The notes under the pieces are model-generated. The model was given only the letters and a program-made list of their open reading frames with translations, had not been told where the DNA came from and did not search any database. Shown here piece by piece: positions 44,154 to 53,068 of a stretch of 57,786 bases of DNA (its first letter is position 1; each line of letters starts with the position of its first letter). Source of the stretch: RPQK01 sp041946865 (GTDB lineage: Bacteria; Acidobacteriota; UBA6911; RPQK01). A program made the position numbers and the translations under genes. The stretch lies in NCBI GenBank assembly GCA_041946865.1, contig JBHGBF010000017.1:1-57786 (forward strand), in the 5' to 3' direction.

Positions 44154-44180
44154 GTGCCGGACTCTGGAAAATCCGGCCAC
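44154..44180. repeat. REP-like palindrome, copy 2 (inverted)
   Basis: This 27-base element matches the reverse complement of 44082-44109 apart from two small differences, including one lost base in the left arm. It forms a shorter stem (GCCGGA/TCCGGC). Pairs of inverted REP-like units are typical of BIME-type intergenic elements, here between the stops or starts of two leftward genes. Confidence 0.6.
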
Positions 44181-44237
44181 AATTAAGCGACCTCCACCGC
44201 GAGCGATAGAGGAAGGCCGCTCCGGCTTTGTCAATCG

Positions 44238-46853
44238 TCAATGGTTCAAGCGGCTCGATTGCTGCGCCTTGGCGGGGGTCAGCTCGATAGCCTGTAGAAT
44301 CGCTTCTCCCCCGTTCGTGCCCGTAAATCGGACCTCTATGATACCGTTCTTGGGCCGGATGTTCTGAAACGACAAGTCGAGCGCTTTCCCGTAGCCTCCT
44401 GCCTTCCCGGCGACATCCAAGGCTGGCGCGACCACCTGTCCGTTAATGCTGATGTCCATCGGCTTCCGTTTGGGATCGGCTGCGTCGCGTCTCTCGGCGA
44501 GCTTCAGCACCACATCGTAGGCGCCGGGCCCGACTGTGAGGTTGACCCGAAATTCGGGCGCATGGACCCCGTAGCGATACAGCTGGGGGTCAGACGTTCC
44601 GCTGATCGGGCCGTTCACCGGTTCCCGCCACCAGGTCAGTGCGACCGAGTCGGTCCGGCCACCGGTCCGGGTCACGAACTCCGTGGCGGGCAGCCACTCG
44701 TGTCGAGAGGCGGCGTCACGGTAGGGTTCGCGGCCCGGGTAGCCGAAAATCATGCGCTGAGGGCCTGTCGGGCCTCCGCCCGAACCGAAGTCGGGCGAGG
44801 CCGAAGCCGCCGAAAACTGAATGCCGTCAACCCAGACGTTAGTACTTTTTGAATAGGCGTTCTTCTCGCCGCGGACGACGACCTTCAGCTCATGGGGACC
44901 GCTCGCCAGGCCGTTCCGGTAGTAAAGCACCTGCTGTGCCCTGGATTTCGTGGGCGTCCAGCAATCGATTCCCACCGCCTGCTTCTTGCCGTCCAGAAAC
45001 ACATCCGCCAGGCCGCCGGAGTTATCGACGCGGCCGAGCAAGCGGACCTGGTTCCCGTTAAAACGAAAAACCACGGCGCTTTCCTTCGCGCCCGAGGCGT
45101 GGGCGCCCTTTCCCTGGTCCTCCGTGCTCGCGACGGGCTGCCAGGATCCGGTGTAGTCCGCTTGATTGTCGTCGATCACCTGTTGCGGGTCGCTGTCACC
45201 GGCAACGACGATCGAGCAAGCGCCGTCGTGGCGGACGGTCGCCAGGAAGTCTCCGTCACGCAGCTTCTTGACCGAGTAACCGTTTCCGTTCAGAGCAGAC
45301 CTCACCTGCAGCGTCTTTCCATTAGCTGTAACTGATTTCGGCGCAAATGCGAGTCGGAGAACGCTGATCATGTTGGCTGGAGCGTCGAACGTCGCATACT
45401 CGACTCGTCCCTTGCGATAAGAGATTGAAGTCACGACTGAGGAGCAGTGGACGAGGTGGTTTTCGCGAGGCGGGGCGAAGATGTCAGGCAGCCAGGCCAT
45501 GGTTTCGAGCCCGACGAGGATGGGGCCGAACCCGAGCAGCTCCGACCAGTTCTTGGCCGTGATCTCGCCTCCATAGATATTGTCTTCGACCCTGCCCCCT
45601 TCCTTGAAGTGGTAAAGGCCGAGGATGATCTTGCGCCGCGTGATTTCGCGTGCCCACTCGCTTTGCGCCTCGACCGCATAGCGTCCCCAGAAGCGCGCCA
45701 GGAAAATCGGGCACATGTCGAGCGAGAAGCCGCAGCAGGACGAGCCCTCCGGGTAAGCCCAGGCGCCGCTGTAGACCTCGCCGTTCGATTGGGGGCTCAC
45801 AGTGGCGTGGTTCAGGTAAAGGCCGAGGACGTTGCGAACGTCATATTTCCAGTTCGGAAACTCCTTCTTATGGTCCAGCAAATACTGAGCCACCCAGCCG
45901 GTGGGAAGAATGCCCTGCACCGGGTGTTCCCAGTCCCAATAGTGGCGGCCCCAGGTGTCGTTATCCGTCCAGGCCGGCAGGAGTTGGTCGCGAAGGTATC
46001 TCCGGCCGGCATCGCAGGCTTTCACAATCGCGCCCCCCTGCCCCTGGTAACCGAGCCGCATCAGCTCCTCCAGGAAGATCAAGATATTCGCAACTCCGCC
46101 TGTGAGGATCTGGCCGGAAGGTTCTTTACACCACGGCGCCTCTCCCGTCTCGGCGTAGCGATTCCACGGGCGACTCCCCGGCTTCAGGCTGCATTTGCCG
46201 GCAAACACGTCGCCGATGTGCTTCGCGGCCTCGAGATACCGGGTTTCCCCGGTCATTTCATACGCTCGAAGCAGACCAAGGCCGATTCCCGCCGACAAAT
46301 CCAGTTGGATCCATCCGCCGGGCTGAACCGGCCCGTAAGGTTTCCCCTTGACCGGAACGCTGACCGGGAAGTTCGGCCAGGGATGATCGGCGGGCGTCAT
46401 ATAGTAGTCAAGCAGGAAATCCGAGGCGATCTTGACGAAGGAGAATACCACCGGGTCGCCAGTGTAACGATAGTAGCGGAGCATGGATTCGGTAATGTAC
46501 TTGTACCGCTGCCCGAGGTTTCCGTTCATGTTGTCGGTGGCCGGCAGGACCGAAATGGTCCCATCGTCGTGCATCTCGACGCGCGCATTAAAGACCCAGT
46601 GAGGGCCTGCCATCACGCTCTGGCTCTTGTCAACCCACGGATACCTCTTCAGTAGTTCGGCGGCCACGCGGACCCGATAGTCGACAAGGCCGTTCTGCCC
46701 GGTATACCAGGGCGCGATCACCCCGTGGCTGTCCTCGACTGTTGGGTGGGCGAAATAGCGTTCCAGTCTCTCCGCCGCCCAAGTCGGGGACATGAGAGAC
46801 AATTGAATAACGACCGCAAGCGCAGCGAAAAAGCTCGGTCTTTTCGTTCGCAT
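44238..46853 (-). CDS. Secreted (alpha/alpha)6 protein with malectin-like C-terminus
   Basis: An 871-residue exported protein with a signal peptide (FFAALAVVIQLSLMSPTWAA). Residues about 60-470 are alpha-helical repeats like those of glycosidases or lyases with an (alpha/alpha)6 barrel (AAELLKRYPWVDKSQSVMAG, LQLDLSAGIGLGLLRAYEM, WGRHYWDWEHPVQGILPTGW, YPEGSSCCGFSLDMCP). A carbohydrate-binding-like sandwich follows (about 570-700, NQVRLLGRVDNSGGLADVF). The last 150 residues have the malectin/CBM57 pattern (EFRVNLTVGPGAYDVVLKLAE, then MDISINGQVV). Family and substrate are not assigned; activity on an uronate-containing or arabinose-containing glycan is possible. The ATG at 46853 follows an AGGAGG sequence. 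Confidence 0.75.
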   Translation of the reverse strand: MRTKRPSFFAALAVVIQLSLMSPTWAAERLERYFAHPTVEDSHGVIAPWYTGQNGLVDYRVRVAAELLKRYPWVDKSQSVMAGPHWVFNARVEMHDDGTISVLPATDNMNGNLGQRYKYITESMLRYYRYTGDPVVFSFVKIASDFLLDYYMTPADHPWPNFPVSVPVKGKPYGPVQPGGWIQLDLSAGIGLGLLRAYEMTGETRYLEAAKHIGDVFAGKCSLKPGSRPWNRYAETGEAPWCKEPSGQILTGGVANILIFLEELMRLGYQGQGGAIVKACDAGRRYLRDQLLPAWTDNDTWGRHYWDWEHPVQGILPTGWVAQYLLDHKKEFPNWKYDVRNVLGLYLNHATVSPQSNGEVYSGAWAYPEGSSCCGFSLDMCPIFLARFWGRYAVEAQSEWAREITRRKIILGLYHFKEGGRVEDNIYGGEITAKNWSELLGFGPILVGLETMAWLPDIFAPPRENHLVHCSSVVTSISYRKGRVEYATFDAPANMISVLRLAFAPKSVTANGKTLQVRSALNGNGYSVKKLRDGDFLATVRHDGACSIVVAGDSDPQQVIDDNQADYTGSWQPVASTEDQGKGAHASGAKESAVVFRFNGNQVRLLGRVDNSGGLADVFLDGKKQAVGIDCWTPTKSRAQQVLYYRNGLASGPHELKVVVRGEKNAYSKSTNVWVDGIQFSAASASPDFGSGGGPTGPQRMIFGYPGREPYRDAASRHEWLPATEFVTRTGGRTDSVALTWWREPVNGPISGTSDPQLYRYGVHAPEFRVNLTVGPGAYDVVLKLAERRDAADPKRKPMDISINGQVVAPALDVAGKAGGYGKALDLSFQNIRPKNGIIEVRFTGTNGGEAILQAIELTPAKAQQSSRLNH

Positions 46854-47063
46854 CGATGGTCCTCCTGTCAGAAATTGCTAACGGCGGAAATGTTATTCTA
46901 AATACTGCAAAAATCAAAAAGGTTTTTCGCCAAACCCCTTGACCCGGGTGCGCGCGGGAAAGGTAGCGGCTGGCAGTCCGGGCTGAAGCTGAGGCTGGCG
47001 GCGGCAGACCGGCTGACGGCCCTTCCGACCGAAGACAGTCCGGAAATCGGCAGTGGTCAGTGA

Positions 47064-48284
47064 TCAGCGGGGAGCGGTCAACTGATAGCGTGGGGACTTG
47101 GGCTCGGGTTGGGATGCGTCCGATGGTCGGAAGAAGATCTCGCGAACGAGGAAGAAGATAGTGCTCACAATCAGAATTCCGCCCGCCAGGAGGAAAGCGG
47201 GTTTCAGGCCCGCCAGTCCGGATACCAGACCCCAGGCGGGCGGGCCGAGGAAAAGCCCCAGGGTCTGAGAGGCGGCGTACAGCGCCAGGCCCTGTCCCTG
47301 CCATTGCGGGTGAAAACGTTCAGCCGCGACCACACTCAAGGCGGGATAGTAGGTCCCATGAATCAAACCGGCGACACAGGCGAGAATCGCGACCTGGGAC
47401 AGGGAGGCGGCCCAGGGGATGGCGCCGGTAGCCGCTCCGTAAAGCACCAGCGCCCCGACGGCGAGCCAGCGGCGGGCGGAGTTGGCGAACTGCCCGGTAA
47501 GGGTGAAGCGGGATACCAGGGCGCCGGCCGCATAGCCGATTCCGAACACGCCGATTGCACCGGGCAGATGAGCGAGAGCCGGGGCCAGGAATGTCATCCA
47601 ACACGAGAAGGAAAAGCCGAAAAAGACCGCCAGGACAAGCACCCTCATCAGCCCGTCCTGCTTGAGCGTAATCTTCCAGCCCAGGCGATGTGATGTTTCT
47701 GGAGGGGCCTCACGTTGCTCTTGCCTAAGGCCGTACCACAGGAGCAGGGGAGCAAAGCACAGGAAAACGACGGCGAACACGGTCAAGTATCCGTAGCTTA
47801 GGACGAGCCAATCGGCGAGGCTGGGGCCCAGGCCCATCATGAGAAAGCCGGGGACCCCGAAGTAGCCAATCGCTTTTCCGCGCAAATGCCGAGGTTCGGT
47901 TTGGATCAACTGGGTGAAAGCGGCCACGAAAACAAGACCGGTGCCGACACCATGCAGCGCCCGCGCGATCCACAGGGCCGGCAGCCAGAGCGGAACGAGC
48001 ATGTAGAGGATCCCGCCCACGGTGCCGGCCGCAGACCCGACGATGGCGATCCGCCTGACGCCCCATTTTTGGACCAAGGCGCCGAAGAGTAGTTGCGCGA
48101 AAAGGTTGGTAAAGAAGTAAACACTGACTGTCCAGCCGATCGGCTCGGGGCCCCACCCTAAGTTCGCAAGGTAGCGGGGAAGCAGCAACAGCACCCAAAC
48201 CGCCAGATTCAGCGAGGCGGAAATGGCGATGTAAATCGCGAAACGACGTAAGGGCCGACGTGGGCTATCAGGCAACATGTTCAT
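47064..48284 (-). CDS. MFS transporter, second copy
   Basis: A 406-residue inner-membrane carrier with about twelve helices. The inter-helix 2/3 loop motif is GALVQKWGVRRI, and the helix 4-5 region reads ARALHGVGTGLVFVAAFTQL, features of drug and sugar efflux/uptake MFS members. The ATG at 48284 is the first that gives a proper N-terminus, though its ribosome binding site is poor; ATG 48278 is possible. It is downstream of two overlapping URO-D-family genes (149-nt gap), a second instance of MFS and URO-D genes together in this window. Substrate unknown. Confidence 0.82.
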   Translation of the reverse strand: MNMLPDSPRRPLRRFAIYIAISASLNLAVWVLLLLPRYLANLGWGPEPIGWTVSVYFFTNLFAQLLFGALVQKWGVRRIAIVGSAAGTVGGILYMLVPLWLPALWIARALHGVGTGLVFVAAFTQLIQTEPRHLRGKAIGYFGVPGFLMMGLGPSLADWLVLSYGYLTVFAVVFLCFAPLLLWYGLRQEQREAPPETSHRLGWKITLKQDGLMRVLVLAVFFGFSFSCWMTFLAPALAHLPGAIGVFGIGYAAGALVSRFTLTGQFANSARRWLAVGALVLYGAATGAIPWAASLSQVAILACVAGLIHGTYYPALSVVAAERFHPQWQGQGLALYAASQTLGLFLGPPAWGLVSGLAGLKPAFLLAGGILIVSTIFFLVREIFFRPSDASQPEPKSPRYQLTAPR

Positions 48285-48432
48285 GCAAGGGAGCTCGATG
48301 ATTTGAACGAACCGGCCGGAGAGCCGACCTTCGGAATCGAGACGCCTGGCTCCGCAAAAAGGTTTCAAGACGGGAGGGTGAGACCCAATACTCTCTCGCC
48401 TGTTTCGCACTCCTGTCCCGCAAGTTTTCAGG

Positions 48433-49644
48433 TCAAATCTGCCCGTGTTTTCGCCCAGCTTCTGCCAGGGCGCGAATGTTCGTTTCCGGGGTGTTCTCGT
48501 TGAAGTAATCGGTCGTTCCCAGAAGGAAGCTTTTTCCCCCGCTCCATTTCTTCACTTCGCAGAGCGTCTGTTCGACCGCCGCGTCGATCTCCTCCGGACT
48601 GCCCTTACGCAGCAGAGTTATCTGGTCGATATTTCCAAGCAACGTGGTGCAACCCGGATCAAAACACGCCAAAGCCCCGGGGAGGACCGTGTCGCCGTAT
48701 GGGGGCGGGGTCAGCGATTCGTACGCTTTCATCCCGACATCAGGGTACTGAGGGACGATGCGGCTGGCATAGCCGCAGTTGTGATACAGCACGATCACGC
48801 CCTGCCTCTGCACGAAATCCACGACCTGCTTCTCAAATGGGGCAATGTGCTGTCGAAAGAAACCCGGGCTGATCAATTTACCATTCGCCACATTCCCGCC
48901 CGTGCTGAGCAGATCGGCGCCCGCCTCGATTTGGAGGCGCAGAACCGGAAAAAGCCGCTGAAGACTGAAATTCATCAAGTCGGTATAGAACTCAGGGTCA
49001 ACCAATGCGTCGATCAACAGGCTCTCGAGGTTCCGATAGCTGAGGGCCAGCTCGTTGAAGGCACCCTGGACCCAGGGAGCAATCACCCCCTCCTCACCGA
49101 CCAGCCGCCTGGCTCGGCGAATCGGGGTCACGTCCAGATGTCCAACGGGCGGCATGTACTTGCGGCACAACTCCAGGTCCTTTGGGGACTTGATCGGGAA
49201 CTCGATCGAACTCACCTCGCAGTCGTACTCGCAGGTCCAACGCAGCTCCGAGACCCGGCGCATTACCCCTTCGGGCGTTCGGACCTGCGTGACCGTCCTT
49301 TCGTCACGCCCAAACCGTTCGGTTTCGACCGACACCCGCCAGTCGGGTGTTTCAACCGCCGCGAAGTGGTCATAAACCACTGAGCAGTTCCGGTGGATCA
49401 GGTCGAAGCCGAAGTGACGGTAAACGTCAATGGTGGCGGCGACGAAGTCCACGTCGTGGTCGTTGAAAAACTCTTTCACGTAATTGACATGGATGAAGGG
49501 GGCAACCGGAATCCGCACCAGGTCGCAATGATGCAGGGCCTGCAGGAGGAATTGCCTTCCCGTTTTTGTTGTTTTCTTCACAACACCCCCTACAAAGCTC
49601 TTGACGTTTCGCCACTTGCTGAGCCTTCGCTCGTTCTCGGCCAC
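48433..49644 (-). CDS. URO-D/MtaA-family protein B
   Basis: A 403-residue member of the uroporphyrinogen-decarboxylase superfamily. The barrel segments LIRVPVAPFIHVNYV-like N-terminus, WVQGAFNELALSYR, LSTGGNVANGKLISPGFF and VLYHNCGYAS (HNCG, matching the zinc motif HxCG) are all present, so unlike the copy at 15070 it is full length. A Cys third ligand after the motif is not seen; the segment reads LLGTTDYFNENTP. Family proteins are methyltransferases or decarboxylases, but Acidobacteria-type members next to carriers have no known reaction. The start is GTG 49644 with AGGTGA upstream; it overlaps the previous gene by 55 nt. Confidence 0.78.
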   Translation of the reverse strand: MAENERRLSKWRNVKSFVGGVVKKTTKTGRQFLLQALHHCDLVRIPVAPFIHVNYVKEFFNDHDVDFVAATIDVYRHFGFDLIHRNCSVVYDHFAAVETPDWRVSVETERFGRDERTVTQVRTPEGVMRRVSELRWTCEYDCEVSSIEFPIKSPKDLELCRKYMPPVGHLDVTPIRRARRLVGEEGVIAPWVQGAFNELALSYRNLESLLIDALVDPEFYTDLMNFSLQRLFPVLRLQIEAGADLLSTGGNVANGKLISPGFFRQHIAPFEKQVVDFVQRQGVIVLYHNCGYASRIVPQYPDVGMKAYESLTPPPYGDTVLPGALACFDPGCTTLLGNIDQITLLRKGSPEEIDAAVEQTLCEVKKWSGGKSFLLGTTDYFNENTPETNIRALAEAGRKHGQI

Positions 49645-50753
49645 AGCCTGGTCACCTGTTCGATTCTCTTCTTGAAGGCAGCGTAAACCGCCTCTGATTC
49701 TTCTCGGGTCTGCACGCCAGTCACGCTGAAAGCGACTTTTACGCCCGGCGCCAGGAAACGGTCGACCAGGTCCAGCTCGGTTTTGTTGACCCGGACCTTG
49801 AGGACCGCGTCGGTTCCTTTGAAAGCATCCCGCAAGGCCTCCGGCTCATTCGGGTTCGGCTCGGTGTCCTTCGTCAGGGCGCACCCAGCGCATTCGAGTT
49901 GCCTTAATTGGGGCGTCTGCAGAAGCCCCGGGAGGTTGTGAATAATGTTTCCACAGGAATGAACAGCGACGCCTCCGAAGCGCTCCGCGATCCGGCCATT
50001 GAAGGGAAGGCAGGCATTCGCGTAAGCGGCAGGCGACAGGAAGGCCATGTTGTCGTCGCTCATTGAAATGCCGTTCCAGTTTGGATGGCACAGCATCTGG
50101 TGCCCAGGCAGCGAAAGGTTCGGGCCAATCGCCTCGAGTTGACTCTCGGCAAATCGAATGATGACGTTCGTAATCGCTTCCATCAGCCCCGCGACCCGCT
50201 CCGGCTCATAGCTGCTGACCGTGAAGAATTCACTCACTTCCAGGATCAGCGAGGCAGTATCGTTCGGGCTTTGCGTGTCGGTCAGACTGATCGGAAGCCG
50301 GTCCTTGGTTACGCTTCGGTACCAGCGGATACGCTCCAGGACTTCCTGCATCGGGGCGCAGGTGCTCAAGTCCGGTGTCTTGAGCCCGGAAAGCTCATCG
50401 GCGCTCTGATAAACGGGGTATGTCTGGGGAGCGCCTCCCTCTTCGAGCCAGACATACTCGCAGCCGAAGGCCGCGGCATGAATCCCGACCCCATACCAGG
50501 GCTGAAGGTGTGGAAAAACGGTGTCGCTGGCCCAGCCAGCGCTGGTTGCCATCGCCCACAAGTTGACCCTGAGAAAAAGCTCGCGATCTGCGCAAGTGCC
50601 GTCCCACATGTTGAAGGGAGGCGTTATCAGCACGGGAGCTTCGGCGGCGCGCTTCCCGGAAAACCACTCCTCGATAAAGCGATCTCTCTTCTCCTTGACC
50701 GAAAGGAAATGATCATAAGGGAACACCTCGGGAGCGATGCCAGTCAGGTCCAT
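49590..50753 (-). CDS. URO-D/MtaA-family protein A
   Basis: A 387-residue URO-D-superfamily protein. Typical segments are FLRVNLWAMATSAGWASD, ISLTDTQSPNDTASLILE, MLCHPNWNGISMSDDNMAFL and VHSCGNIIHNLPG (HSCG zinc-type motif). A third Cys ligand is not obvious. The start is ATG 50753 with GGAGGAAG eight nt upstream; a TTG at 50768 opens the frame further. It is the first gene of the leftward A-B-MFS unit and is divergent from the TIM-barrel operon at 50906. It is clearly different in sequence from protein B, so the two may form a heteromer or act in sequence, by inference. Confidence 0.78.
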   Translation of the reverse strand: MDLTGIAPEVFPYDHFLSVKEKRDRFIEEWFSGKRAAEAPVLITPPFNMWDGTCADRELFLRVNLWAMATSAGWASDTVFPHLQPWYGVGIHAAAFGCEYVWLEEGGAPQTYPVYQSADELSGLKTPDLSTCAPMQEVLERIRWYRSVTKDRLPISLTDTQSPNDTASLILEVSEFFTVSSYEPERVAGLMEAITNVIIRFAESQLEAIGPNLSLPGHQMLCHPNWNGISMSDDNMAFLSPAAYANACLPFNGRIAERFGGVAVHSCGNIIHNLPGLLQTPQLRQLECAGCALTKDTEPNPNEPEALRDAFKGTDAVLKVRVNKTELDLVDRFLAPGVKVAFSVTGVQTREESEAVYAAFKKRIEQVTRLWPRTSEGSASGETSRAL

Positions 50754-50809
50754 AGGGACTTCCTCCAAAATCGCTCTTCAACCCAGCCGGCGCCGAAGAA
50801 CGAAACAAT

Positions 50810-50839
50810 TTGACTTTGCGGCATTTCGTTTTCTACTAT
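50810..50839 (+). promoter_or_regulatory. Candidate promoter for the three-gene TIM-barrel operon
   Basis: TTGACT (50810-50815), 18-nt spacer, TACTAT (50834-50839) in an AT-rich divergent region. An adjacent GTAATAATTTAC (50845-50856) is a small palindrome near the expected transcription start, a possible operator. Confidence 0.45.
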
Positions 50840-50905
50840 ATGCGGTAATAATTTACGACATTATGAAAAAGAAGGCAAGACACGAGTCAACATCGTGGAG
50901 GAGTG

Positions 50906-53044
50906 ATGAAAGGGCTGATCTTAGCGCTCTCGTTGTGTGGTTTGGCGGCTGTCGACCAGGTCCGCGGCTTTCAGGATGCCTCCGGCTCGTTGTCTGCCAC
51001 GTTTAACGGAACGCGGGTTGATTTCGACTCCAAGACCGGCGATATCCGCAGCCTGAGTCACCTGGATCTCGGCCAGGTTTTGGACAACCGCGGGACGACC
51101 GGAGGGCTGGTTGACCTGGCCTACCCGATTGACGCCTTCCCGGCGCTTCGTCTCTCCTCTGGTTTTTCCGTGGCTCGGGTCCTGAGCGACTCGTTCGGCG
51201 CCCAAATCATCTGGGACAAGCTGGGCGCCAGCCGGCCGAGCTTCCGCTTACCCAAGGGGAAAGTCAGCGCGCGGGTCTTGATCAGACCCGCGCCAGACGG
51301 CAAATCTCTCATCCTCTCTTGTCGAATCGATAATAATTCGGACGCTCCTGTCCCCCAGGTCTTGTTTCCCGACTTGCGAGGGTGGTTGCCTTTCGCGGGT
51401 GTGGAGGAGACACGAATTCAGTTCGCCGCCGAGTGCGCCCATCCCTTCGCCGGTCCCATCAAACCGCGGGACGCCACGCCTTTTTATGCCGGTCGCGGCT
51501 GGACGCTGCATTCCGGGCAGGACGTGCTCAGATGGCTGGACTATGGGAGTCACCGCGGAGGGATCAGTGTCTTCCAGAAGAGATGGGGGACGCCTGATCT
51601 TCCGCCGGTCCGCACCCAGCGCACCGAGACCGACCCCTTATCCCTGCGCCTGGTCTGGGAGCACAAAACGCGTATCGACCCTGGACAGAGCTGGGAAAGC
51701 GGAGAATTCTGGATCACGCCGCATACCGGGGGGTGGGCGCGAGGCATAGTCCCCTTCCGCGAGTTTGTCCATTCGGTTTATCCTGCGCGGCCGCTTCCCC
51801 GTCACGTTCGAGACGGGATCGGTTTTCAGACGGTCTGGATGATTCAGACTGCCGAGACCGATCCGTCCAGGGCGGCTTTCCGCTACGCGGACCTGCCACG
51901 AATTGCCAGGGATGCCAAGGAGCACGGCATCGATGAACTGGTTCCGTGGGGCTGGTGCACGTACTCGACGATGCCGATCCCCATCCGAAAGGAACTTGGC
52001 GATGTCCACAACCTGCTGCAGGCGGTCACGGAGTGCAGGAAGATCGGGGTCAATGTCGCGCCCTTTATCAGCCTCCAGACAGTCAGGAACGAGTACGTGT
52101 CGCGATACCGGATCCAGCCGAGCACGGGGGACTGGACTTATCATGCGGAGCTCGTTCCCAATTTTCGCCCCTATTACACAAAGTACTGGGACGGCGCCGA
52201 AGTGCGCGCGGACAACCCGATCTGGAGGCAGGACGTCAAGGCAGCCGTCCAGCAATGGATCGACCGCGGGATCGATTCGTTCGTGTGGGACCAGTTCCGA
52301 AGCCAGATCGTAAAAGGGCCGAGATCGGAGCTGGTTTCCCTGGTGGCCGAGTTGCGCCAGGCGGCACGGGCCAGGAACCCCGAGTCGACTTTCGGCGGCG
52401 AGCTCGAGCACTGGGAGTACGACGGAGCGGTTCTTGATTACACCTGGCTGTGGTCCGACTATCTGGATGCGGCGCCCATCCTGAATGTGCTGAATGCGCC
52501 GCGCCTTAACTGCAATGTGGAAGACTCGGCGATCGTGGCCAAGAAGGCTTTTTGTGACGGTCTGTACATCAATGCCATGCCGAGGAGGCCTGACCAGCCG
52601 AATGCAACAGCTCTGATCAGTGAAGCTCCCAGCCTCTCGGCGGCCCTGAAGCAGGTGGCCGCGCTTCGCCGTAGATTTCTGCCCTACTTTACGGAAGGCA
52701 TCTTTCTAGGGGACAGCATGCTGACCGCCGTGCCCCACTTGTTTATACGCGGCCATCAACTGGGCAACCGGCTCCTGATTTCGGTGCTCAACGACGGGGA
52801 CCAAGACGACTTCTTCTCAGTGGGATCAGACCTGCGGCTCTGGCTGCCTCGGGCTGGCGAGTATGAGGTGACACTGTATGATTCGGCAGGGCGCGTGACC
52901 GGTGTTCGCAGGCTGTCGACCTCCCAATGGCGCGCGACGGGCCGGCTCGCGCCCGCTGATTTGGCTTTTTTCGAGATCACCGCTCTCCTGGAAGAGGGGA
53001 GACGGGCAGAGTTTATCGCGGCCGGACTTAAGGCCGGGTTTTAG
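50906..53044 (+). CDS. Secreted TIM-barrel glycosidase candidate, DUF6259-like, paralogue 1
   Basis: A 712-residue exported protein with a signal peptide (KGLILALSLCGLAAVDQVRG). Residues about 30-300 form a beta-sandwich (FNGTRVDFDSKTGDIRSL, APVPQVLFPDLRGWLPF). A TIM barrel follows (about 305-600) with GIGFQTVWMIQTAE, ELVPWGWCTYSTMPIP, APFISLQTVRNEYVSRY and DSFVWDQFRS, where the Asp in VWD is a candidate nucleophile, then LDYTWLWSDYLDA. A short C-terminal sandwich ends the protein. The layout is that of alpha-galactosidase-like or DUF6259 proteins, whose substrates are unknown. ATG 50906 has GGAGGAG upstream. Paralogue 2 follows after 24 nt and a CBM9 outer-membrane protein after that. Confidence 0.72.
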   Translation: MKGLILALSLCGLAAVDQVRGFQDASGSLSATFNGTRVDFDSKTGDIRSLSHLDLGQVLDNRGTTGGLVDLAYPIDAFPALRLSSGFSVARVLSDSFGAQIIWDKLGASRPSFRLPKGKVSARVLIRPAPDGKSLILSCRIDNNSDAPVPQVLFPDLRGWLPFAGVEETRIQFAAECAHPFAGPIKPRDATPFYAGRGWTLHSGQDVLRWLDYGSHRGGISVFQKRWGTPDLPPVRTQRTETDPLSLRLVWEHKTRIDPGQSWESGEFWITPHTGGWARGIVPFREFVHSVYPARPLPRHVRDGIGFQTVWMIQTAETDPSRAAFRYADLPRIARDAKEHGIDELVPWGWCTYSTMPIPIRKELGDVHNLLQAVTECRKIGVNVAPFISLQTVRNEYVSRYRIQPSTGDWTYHAELVPNFRPYYTKYWDGAEVRADNPIWRQDVKAAVQQWIDRGIDSFVWDQFRSQIVKGPRSELVSLVAELRQAARARNPESTFGGELEHWEYDGAVLDYTWLWSDYLDAAPILNVLNAPRLNCNVEDSAIVAKKAFCDGLYINAMPRRPDQPNATALISEAPSLSAALKQVAALRRRFLPYFTEGIFLGDSMLTAVPHLFIRGHQLGNRLLISVLNDGDQDDFFSVGSDLRLWLPRAGEYEVTLYDSAGRVTGVRRLSTSQWRATGRLAPADLAFFEITALLEEGRRAEFIAAGLKAGF

Positions 53045-53068
53045 GCGAACTACAACGGAGGTGCTGAG

